A stretch of 64,000 bases of DNA from Tetrapisispora phaffii CBS 4417 (lineage: Eukaryota; Ascomycota; Saccharomycetes; Saccharomycetales; Saccharomycetaceae), in NCBI RefSeq assembly GCF_000236905.1, contig NC_016533.1:1-64000 (forward strand). Reading direction: 5' to 3'. Below the pieces are notes generated by a model. It worked only from the letters and a program-made list of their open reading frames with translations, ran no database searches and was not told where the DNA came from. Positions 57,363 to 64,000 of this stretch are shown here, piece after piece (the first letter of the stretch is position 1; each line of letters starts with the position of its first letter). The position numbers and the translations under genes were made by a program.

Positions 57363-59087
57363 TTATAGATCATGGTGCCAACCGAAATCAGTATCCTTTG
57401 AATTTGCCCTCTGTAAAGTGTTGATGCTTGTGTTGCTGTTGGTATGTGGTATGTTGATGTTGAAGTTCTGATTTAGTGGTAATATTTGGTTTTGAATGTG
57501 TTCTGGCTCTTTGTTGACATCGATAATATCTTCAGTGAGCTTATTGATTGGTGTTTGAGATAATAGGTCATCCAAGTTAAATATATTCAAGTATTCAGGT
57601 CCTAGACTTTCTCGTTTACCTGTTAATATATTATGTGAAATGGGGATTTTTGGTGCAGCAGCAGCAGCAGTAACATACTCAGAAGGATTATTCTGGTATT
57701 CAATTGAAGCGTTTTCGCCATCATTGTTAGCGGTGAAAGTGTTTCCTGAACCATTTTCTCCATTGGAAGAAACTTCATTGTTGATAGATATGTTTGAAAT
57801 ATTGCCTGTTTCTTCACCTAATGTAACCATAGCTTGAGCAAAACAATTCTGAGGAAGACAGTTCTGTCGGTATGTACTGGTTTTTTTGTTCACTATCTGC
57901 TTCAAATACCCGTTTCCTTTTTTTGAGTTACTTGATATCTTCTCATTATCTAAAGTATTAACTGCAGTATATGTATTTCTTGAAGAGAAAGATGATTCTG
58001 AAGGAGTCGTCTTTGATATTTGACGATAAGCATCTAAATTAGGATTAGTAAAAGTATCATTCGTTTCAGTTTTAATGGGTGCCATTTCTTGGAGATAATT
58101 ACTTGATTCTAGAATTGGTGAGACATAATAAGGAATTTCGTATTCTTGGTTTTTAGGAAATTCAAAATTATCTTCGGCTGGTCTATCTTTATTAGTTTCA
58201 GAGCCTTGCTCTTCAAATGGCGCATTTGAAGTCTTTAATGGATCGAGGTATTTATTTAATTGTTCGAATGTATTCATGATATCGTTGCTAATTTCTTGAT
58301 TTTGCCCCAATTTTGGATCATTTTGTATTGAGTTTTTTCTGTTTGATACAGGAACGAACGTTGGTGTAGATGCCATATGTACTGGCGTGTGATTATATTC
58401 TTCTCTCTGAGCTTGTATCAGGTTGTGTGCACTTTGACTGTGCTTAAGTTGAAGTCTCTCAAACTGGTGCATTTGCTGTTGACGTATTATTCGTTTATTG
58501 ATAGCACTGGATGTATACTTTTGATAATTATCTGCTAAAACGCCTTTGTATGAGTATAACATTCTTCTGGGAGACGAATTAGACCATTCCCTAGATAGGC
58601 CGTACGTTAAAATCAGTTCTCCCTTTTCGAGCCTTTTTATGTATGCATTAAGTTTAGCAGAGACGAGATTAGACAATTTTGTTGATATCTTCAAGAGTGA
58701 TGGATCTTGCTTGACTAGTTGATTGCATAATTGCTTAACCGTCATCCCTTCTTGGTGTTGGTAGCCAGTCGGATGCCGCATATTTATGTCTTTATCGTGC
58801 TCATACAGCAATAAGAAAACTTTATAGAGCACATCATCATTCCTATTTACTGGAAGTTTTTCCTTCAAAGGCACAGGCCTGTTGTACGTCACCGGAATGT
58901 TCAGAACATGCTCTTCTGTTGTGTTTTTCGAGTAATCTTTTATTTTTGAGTTTAAAGTTATATATTGGTACTGGCCATCGTTTTCCCGTGTCTGAACTTG
59001 CTCTTCGTCAGCCTTCGAAGACTCAATTACAGATGACTGTGAAGAATCGGGTGCATTAATATACCTTGCCAAATCAAAATCACTCAT
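57363..59087 (-). CDS. GDS1: Gds1, nuclear protein linked to mitochondrial function
   Basis: 574 residues from ATG 59085-59087. In S. cerevisiae GDS1 was found as a suppressor of the glycerol-growth defect of nam9-1; the biochemical role is unknown. The conserved part is residues about 85-200: VLYKVFLLLYEHDKDIN, MTVKQLCNQLVKQDPSLLKI, LSNLVSAKLNAYIKRLEKGE and YGLSREWSNSSPRRMLYSYKG, which looks like a winged-helix-type fold (my inference). The rest is Asn/Ser/Gln-rich and disordered, with a short Ala run (TAAAAAPK) encoded by GCA repeats. S. cerevisiae Gds1 has 522 residues. Syntenic with YOR355W, between CIR2 and MSC6 as there. Confidence 0.9.
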   Translation of the reverse strand: MSDFDLARYINAPDSSQSSVIESSKADEEQVQTRENDGQYQYITLNSKIKDYSKNTTEEHVLNIPVTYNRPVPLKEKLPVNRNDDVLYKVFLLLYEHDKDINMRHPTGYQHQEGMTVKQLCNQLVKQDPSLLKISTKLSNLVSAKLNAYIKRLEKGELILTYGLSREWSNSSPRRMLYSYKGVLADNYQKYTSSAINKRIIRQQQMHQFERLQLKHSQSAHNLIQAQREEYNHTPVHMASTPTFVPVSNRKNSIQNDPKLGQNQEISNDIMNTFEQLNKYLDPLKTSNAPFEEQGSETNKDRPAEDNFEFPKNQEYEIPYYVSPILESSNYLQEMAPIKTETNDTFTNPNLDAYRQISKTTPSESSFSSRNTYTAVNTLDNEKISSNSKKGNGYLKQIVNKKTSTYRQNCLPQNCFAQAMVTLGEETGNISNISINNEVSSNGENGSGNTFTANNDGENASIEYQNNPSEYVTAAAAAPKIPISHNILTGKRESLGPEYLNIFNLDDLLSQTPINKLTEDIIDVNKEPEHIQNQILPLNQNFNINIPHTNSNTSINTLQRANSKDTDFGWHHDL

Positions 59088-59897
59088 GCCAATAATTTAT
59101 CTCCAGTTTCTGAGTGTCCAGTTTCCAAAATATAGCATTGTCCATGGCAGTATATACAAGTGGATAGGGCTTTAACCATTTATTTTAAAATAATTCTTCT
59201 TTCTTAAATATCAGCGATGGATCGGAGACTAGACAAAACCTCTTCAAGGGTACCTTGGCATACATTTATCAGCATTTTGAAAAATAAAACGAAAATTGCC
59301 GTTCTTATTTCAATAACCAAATGAATCAAAACGAAATCCCTAATAATTGCTTAGCAAAATAAGAACAACGTTTCCTTAAATTAACCTCAAAAACAGCACC
59401 TCATCTTGGAATCAGATCAATATGATCTAGTATTTCCTGAATTTTTTAGCCATTTCTGAATAGAAAGAAACCAAAATTGAAAACAGCTTTAAAATTGACT
59501 AACATATATCCATTACTGAAACCTATAGCAGCAGTTGGAGTCCTTTAACCTTATCCTTGAGCACGTTTAACAACTAAATTGTACATTTAACCTTATATCA
59601 ACTCACAGTAATGTCTTTTATAGCTTAGTAGCCATAATCTTCAATATCATTATGAACGAAGAGGTTAATCTAAGAGTATTTCAGTTCGAAACACTCAGTC
59701 CAACAGAAGTGCTATATAAGCAGCACTGGTTAATGACATGAATTGTTGTTTAGGTGCTTTATGAGATTGATATTAGAGTCTAGGGAGGCGTTGACAAGTT
59801 GACTGACGTACCGGTTGCTTGTTTTGTTTTTTTATAGAGACAATTGAGAGCATTTCGTGGTTGAAAACGTGAACTAGAACTTTACAGATTAGTAGAT
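59088..59897. other. Divergent GDS1-MSC6 intergenic region
   Basis: 810 bp, AT-rich. A TATATAAG element is near 59712-59719, about 180 bp before MSC6. No gene or RNA recognised. Confidence 0.55.
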
Positions 59898-62012
59898 ATG
59901 CTGGCTGCTTCTTCAAAGGTACAATTTTTAAGGAGTGCCCGATTGGTTTTAGGTGTGGCTTCTACTTCAATTAGATGTCTGAGCACTCAAGCTAATTCAG
60001 CTATCGATGTTACTGGTGAGTCAGTTACTGACACGGTGATATATCCAATGTCTACGCTTGCGGAGGATTTGAATCAAAGATTATTGAACAATCAGGAACC
60101 AGCCGAGGTTTATGCTGGCTTGAAAACACAGTTGCAAGATTTAAACGGCTTGAGATATAGGAATGCTGAAAGCAATGGTATTCATCCATTTGCAAAATCA
60201 TATTTTTTGAATGAACCTTTGTGTAAGTTATTGGAGAAATCGTCCTCAGCAGAAAACTCCACTATTTCCCCTTATGAGATTCTGAATACAATGATTGATT
60301 ACAAGTTGGCGAAACCTTTACATTTCGAAATCGTCATGAAACAGTTATTAATGAAAAAAGAATATAAAGACGTTATTGCACTCTGGGTAAAATTCTTGGA
60401 GTCTCCTTTATCCAACATGAAGATACTTGAAAATGACAGAGCTCGATCCGCTTGTGCAACCTATTTGATTGTTGCCTATTTGAATTTACCAGATGTTAAT
60501 GTCAATTATGAGACTGTGAAACAGATTCTACAACAAGGAGATGATTTTGTTTTACCTTTAAGAAAAATTAGACGCGTAACTATGGAAATATATGCTGGCA
60601 ATATGGCTATGCAAGAAGCAAAAGAGGCACAAATACAAAATTATTACAGGGACTATGTTAACACAGATCCTAAATTATTAATGAAGGAACTAGATAGCAT
60701 TATTTCCCCAAAACAAAGTAATCACTTAACTTCGTCATATGCCTGGTTTAAGAGCGCTTATTCCACAAAGGACCAGATCGAAAATGTCAATGTTGATATT
60801 GTAGCAAAATTTATGGAGAAATTTATCTTCTTCGGAAAAGAATGGGACGCCATTGGAGTCTATAATGACTTCAAAAAAGTTGAAGATATTAAAAAACGTA
60901 ATTATTTGAATAAATATTTGCTTCTGGCAATAAGTCACGGTCCAAACGCCAAAAACGTCAAACTAACAAGAATTGTAGCCGTTTGGAACAGTTTGATAAA
61001 ACCTCTTTTGAAAGATTTATCTGAAAAGGATGTCGTTTCTTCATATAATCATTTATTCCAAGCTTTTATGACTTCGAATAATGCCAAATTTGTTCAAGAA
61101 ATCTATGAAAAGGACTTAACACCTCAGTTGAAAAATTCAAAAATTCTATATGAAACTTATTTAAGATCTTTACTAAAGAATGTAGAGTTTAAATATTCTG
61201 ACTTGTTAAAACTATTAGAGGATAAGAAAAGTTTGGTCAACATTGAAACGATCGATTCCACAGATTTTATCAATGACATTCTTCTAAAGCTTATTCATGA
61301 AAACCAGCAACAAACCTTTACTGAGGTATACGAAAGTTATTTTACCAACTCAAAGAAATCTAAAAGAAAACCAGCTCTAGATATAATTATTACAAAATTA
61401 ATTTCCAATTACAAATTCCATATGTCAAACAATAAAAATGATATCGGTGACTTTAATTTCTTAGGTAGTATCTCTCAGAATAAAAATCGTTATCAAAAAG
61501 TCTCTCTAATTTTCCAAAAGTTCATCAATACCGTCTGGGATATTCAACCGGTCAACGATTTTTTTACGCAAATTAAGACGCCAATCAATTCATCGATTTA
61601 TTCATTATATATTAAAGCTCAATTCGACAAGCCTCATGGATCCTATGAGGTTGCTGAAATTACATTTAAAGAATATATTAAAATTGCAAGATCGCTAGGT
61701 GACCATTCATCCATTATTGGACGTAATTTTGTTATGCCAATGATACGAGGTATAACAAAATTTTCCTTACAACCTAACAATAGACACTGTATTACGATGT
61801 TACCTGTATACTTGGATTTCGCTGATAAATTGGATTTCCAAGTGAATAAGTCCATTTTTGCTAACATAATCTTTGTATTATTTAAATTGTCACAAGAGCG
61901 TAACCTCAATCAAAATGAGAAGACTGTCATAAAACAATTGTTCGAAAGAATCAAGAAAATTGATTCCTTCACAATAAATAGTAAATATTTGGAAGTTCTA
62001 AATAAACTATAA
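59898..62012 (+). CDS. MSC6: Msc6, mitochondrial protein
   Basis: 704 residues from ATG 59898. S. cerevisiae Msc6 (YOR354C, 692 residues) is mitochondrial; it is implicated in mitochondrial translation and was first found through meiotic sister-chromatid recombination. The N-terminus is a typical presequence (MLAASSKVQFLRSARLVLG...). The rest is predominantly helical with repeated helix-pair patterns such as LLMKKEYKDVIALWVKFLES and FGKEWDAIGVYNDFKKVED, suggestive of a PPR-like solenoid; this is inferred from pattern only. Identity rests on synteny (between GDS1 and SOG2 tracks), length and general likeness. Convergent with CYC3. Confidence 0.85.
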   Translation: MLAASSKVQFLRSARLVLGVASTSIRCLSTQANSAIDVTGESVTDTVIYPMSTLAEDLNQRLLNNQEPAEVYAGLKTQLQDLNGLRYRNAESNGIHPFAKSYFLNEPLCKLLEKSSSAENSTISPYEILNTMIDYKLAKPLHFEIVMKQLLMKKEYKDVIALWVKFLESPLSNMKILENDRARSACATYLIVAYLNLPDVNVNYETVKQILQQGDDFVLPLRKIRRVTMEIYAGNMAMQEAKEAQIQNYYRDYVNTDPKLLMKELDSIISPKQSNHLTSSYAWFKSAYSTKDQIENVNVDIVAKFMEKFIFFGKEWDAIGVYNDFKKVEDIKKRNYLNKYLLLAISHGPNAKNVKLTRIVAVWNSLIKPLLKDLSEKDVVSSYNHLFQAFMTSNNAKFVQEIYEKDLTPQLKNSKILYETYLRSLLKNVEFKYSDLLKLLEDKKSLVNIETIDSTDFINDILLKLIHENQQQTFTEVYESYFTNSKKSKRKPALDIIITKLISNYKFHMSNNKNDIGDFNFLGSISQNKNRYQKVSLIFQKFINTVWDIQPVNDFFTQIKTPINSSIYSLYIKAQFDKPHGSYEVAEITFKEYIKIARSLGDHSSIIGRNFVMPMIRGITKFSLQPNNRHCITMLPVYLDFADKLDFQVNKSIFANIIFVLFKLSQERNLNQNEKTVIKQLFERIKKIDSFTINSKYLEVLNKL

Positions 62013-62286
62013 TTGGTACGTTTATTAACAATCAAATGTAAATAATACCACAATATATAACTTTACTACTATATAAATATCATGTAAATATATTCAATGA
62101 AAATTATCTTTAGTTATAATCGCACTTTTATTAATTATATACACACCAATTTACAAAGTCTGCATAGCAAATTCGAAACAGATTATATATTAATAAGTTA
62201 TATTTACACGGCATGGTTGTCTTGGTTTTAAGACCATCAAAACTTATTCTGCATAATTAATATTAGCAACCGCTTCAGAAATGATG

Positions 62287-63147
62287 CTATCTTTTACTTG
62301 CGAAATATCTGTCCATTATATCTTTGGTGTAATGTACTAGACGATCTTTTGAATTTGTAAAATTATCTAGAGCTGGTCTAATATCAAGATTGAAAGTAGG
62401 AAGACCGTCGTCATCATCAGGACCTCCATAAAAATCAATCACATAACGAACTTCTCTCAGACCTGGATGCTCCTTATCTGTGGAAGTTGGATCTGCTCTC
62501 AAAACCACCCAATCGTGTCTGTCAAAAGGAGGGTCCGAAGAGAAATAGTTTGGAAACAGCTTCCCTAGTGTATTATAAAATTTGGCTCTTGGACTCATTT
62601 CATTTGGTTTCCCTTGGAACCTCAATAGTTTGGGTTCGACATTGGTCTGATCTGTGTAAGGTTTCTCCCATTTTAAAACCTCTTGCCAACAACCCTCATT
62701 CAGAAAATTATGAACAAATACCATCGATTCGACAGCATCTTCTGGAATTTCCTCCCCGGTATTTGGATCGATCTTTCCCTTTCTTATCATTGCATTATAC
62801 ATCTGTTGTGGAGAAGGATATTCCCAAAATTCAGTGGAATCAGAACCTTTAGGAATCGAAGACACTGTTCTTTCCTGTGGCAAATCCAACTTCTGACCTT
62901 CTTGTTTACCAACTGGAAGAGCCTTTGGTATATGATTTAATGGATTCATCCCGGTTGCAGTATCGTTTTTACTATCGTGCATTACTGGACAGGCAGGCAT
63001 ATCGTTTTTAGGAGAAGTATGCATAACAGTGCATGCCGACTCATCATTAACCTTCTTAGTAACATGATTAACTGGACAAGCAGATGCCTCTGACTTAGAA
63101 CTAGACCTACTTTCAGTTTCAATTGTAGTTGCCCAAAAGTATCCCAT
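62287..63147 (-). CDS. CYC3: Cytochrome c heme lyase
   Basis: 286 residues from ATG 63145-63147; the frame is open 27 codons further to a TTG, but MGYFWATTIE matches the S. cerevisiae start MGWFWA. The enzyme attaches heme covalently to apocytochrome c in the intermembrane space. The N-terminal region has heme-binding CP motifs ACPVNH (near residue 21) and ACPVMH (near 46), with a degenerate third, ACTVMH, between them. The body shows FWEYPSPQQMYNAMIRKGKI, VHNFLNEGCWQEVLKWEKPY, PFDRHDWVVLR, VRYVIDFYGGPDDDDGLPTF and DIRPALDNF, the holocytochrome-c synthase core with the heme-ligating His in the DRHDW motif. S. cerevisiae Cyc3 has 269 residues. Syntenic with YAL039C; the paralogue CYT2 is elsewhere. 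Confidence 0.95.
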   Translation of the reverse strand: MGYFWATTIETESRSSSKSEASACPVNHVTKKVNDESACTVMHTSPKNDMPACPVMHDSKNDTATGMNPLNHIPKALPVGKQEGQKLDLPQERTVSSIPKGSDSTEFWEYPSPQQMYNAMIRKGKIDPNTGEEIPEDAVESMVFVHNFLNEGCWQEVLKWEKPYTDQTNVEPKLLRFQGKPNEMSPRAKFYNTLGKLFPNYFSSDPPFDRHDWVVLRADPTSTDKEHPGLREVRYVIDFYGGPDDDDGLPTFNLDIRPALDNFTNSKDRLVHYTKDIMDRYFASKR

Positions 63148-63600
63148 CGTGTAACGAAAACTTATTGATTTTTTTCCCACTTTACCACTAACTTTGAATC
63201 TCTTGTAAAACGACAATAGCAGATTCAATAAACCAACCTCCTTTTTAACTTCTGTTTAGGTAACCTTTAAAGATTCTCCTAATTGTCCCTGTCAGATTTG
63301 TATTGTCTTTTATTTGATGTCTTGATTTTTCACTACGTCGGGGCTCTTCATCATCGAAAAGTGAATATAAAAATATCAAACTTTAACTGATTCGATTATA
63401 TTTACAATGCAGCTTTTATTCAGTGTAAGCTGTGTATTTTGTTTTAGATCAAGGCGGTCAATAAAATAGAAGACACTTTGATATTTGAGAGGTAGAAAAA
63501 TAACTTTTATTGGAATTTGCAGCTTTTTTAGTTCGTTTTATATTGCGCAATATCAATTTGTTAAGATTAGACAATTTCCATCTCCATTGAGCTATCAACC
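63148..63600. other. Divergent CYC3-SOG2 promoter region
   Basis: 453 bp. AT-rich; the 66-codon frame 63485-63685 overlaps SOG2 out of frame and is not real. CLN3 and CDC24, which lie near CYC3 on S. cerevisiae chromosome I, are absent. Confidence 0.55.
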
Positions 63601-64000
63601 ATGCAGGGAGCTTCTAGTGTCAACGAACCAGCCTCGAGCAGTTTTATGGAGAGCGTTGAATCCACTCGTGCTAAAGATCAAATGAATTTGACGTTGTTGA
63701 TTAAGAATGAGTTGAGTAAACAGGATTCCACAAATTCGACGTTGAAACTGATCGATTTGAATATAACGTCTATTTCAGTTACAGATGTCGAGTTATTAAA
63801 TAGTGTGAACGTAGAGAGGCTATCTTTGAGGAAGAACAGACTGATTTCCTTGCCTTCAAAGTTCTGCAATTCGAAAAGCTTACGATACTTAGATTTGAAT
63901 GGCAATATGTTTAGAGATATACCTAGTATTTTGATGCAGTGCCCACAATTAGAGATTTTGGATCTCTCTTCTAACAATATAGAAACGCTCCCACATGATA
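63601..64000 (+). CDS. SOG2: Sog2, leucine-rich RAM-network protein (5' part only)
   Basis: The frame starts at ATG 63601 and is open for 133 codons to the window end. Sog2 is a component of the RAM kinase network (Cbk1, Kic1, Mob2, Hym1, Tao3) that controls polarity and daughter-specific Ace2 transcription after division. The visible part begins with a polar segment of about 30 residues, then leucine-rich repeats: LKLIDLNITSISV, VERLSLRKNRLISLPSKF, LRYLDLNGNMFRDIPSIL and LEILDLSSNNIETLPHD. Position directly after MSC6 on the same strand equals the YOR353C-YOR354C order in S. cerevisiae, which is the main ground for the name. The remaining roughly 650 or more residues lie outside the window. 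Confidence 0.85.
   Translation, partial: MQGASSVNEPASSSFMESVESTRAKDQMNLTLLIKNELSKQDSTNSTLKLIDLNITSISVTDVELLNSVNVERLSLRKNRLISLPSKFCNSKSLRYLDLNGNMFRDIPSILMQCPQLEILDLSSNNIETLPHD

Noticed and set aside
1..64000. tRNA genes, CRISPR arrays, intact Ty elements
   Set aside because: No GGTTCGANTCC-type B box with cloverleaf, no spaced direct repeats and no reverse transcriptase or integrase frames were found by eye. A tRNAscan-SE run would be decisive for tRNAs.

Overview
The window is nuclear DNA of a budding yeast (Saccharomycetaceae): AT-rich, intron-poor, with compact genes that nearly all correspond to known Saccharomyces cerevisiae genes. From about 18.9 kb to the right edge the order is GDH, CNE1, ALD4, NUD1, NDD1, GPB1/2, ACS1, OAF1/PIP2, PRE10, PRT1, GCV3, PTA1, HAP5, SNX3, ERV46, CIR2, GDS1, MSC6, CYC3, SOG2. 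These interleave the left arm of S. cerevisiae chromosome I (YAL039-YAL062) with the right arm of chromosome XV (YOR353-YOR375), all in the matching orientation. GDH1/GDH3, GPB1/GPB2 and OAF1/PIP2 are whole-genome-duplication (WGD) pairs of those two arms, and each is present once here. Many ancestral neighbours are absent from their expected places (PEX22, FLC2, MRS6, RPS12, RAD17, GEM1, SPC72, PDE2, VTS1, CDC24, CLN3). That is the pattern of one duplicated track in a post-WGD yeast that resolved its losses independently of S. cerevisiae. I infer a Vanderwaltozyma/Tetrapisispora-type species; the genus is not proven.

Left part (1-18.9 kb): a gene-poor, subtelomere-like region. It holds an unrecognised gene broken by one frame change, a two-membrane-span protein gene broken at two T runs, and a very large minus-strand flocculin-like cell-wall protein gene (about 2.1-10.4 kb) whose repeats are interrupted by three assembly gaps. 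A 3.8-kb stretch without convincing genes follows, then one DUF218-family gene, then another 3.7 kb almost without genes that ends in a GC-rich island. A minus-strand flocculin-type gene lying outward of a GDH gene parallels FLO9-GDH3 at the left end of S. cerevisiae chromosome I.

Right part (18.9-64 kb): ordinary conserved genes. Many concern mitochondrial and non-fermentative carbon metabolism (ALD4, ACS1, OAF1/PIP2, HAP5, CIR2, CYC3, GCV3, MSC6). Others cover nitrogen assimilation (GDH), mitotic exit and G2/M control (NUD1, NDD1), PKA regulation (GPB), the proteasome (PRE10), translation initiation (PRT1), mRNA 3'-end formation (PTA1), ER folding and traffic (CNE1, ERV46, SNX3) and polarity (SOG2, cut by the window end). 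They are separate transcription units, so the clustering reflects ancestral gene order and not operons.

Non-coding features that stand out are a perfect 44-bp palindrome and a four-site CACGTG-type cluster between NUD1 and NDD1; a 24-bp-arm inverted repeat in a GC-rich island between ALD4 and NUD1; a TA tract (with a gap) next to ACS1; a proteasome-type PACE element before PRE10; and a Gcn4/Bas1-type cluster before GCV3. I saw no tRNA, rRNA, CRISPR array or intact transposon.
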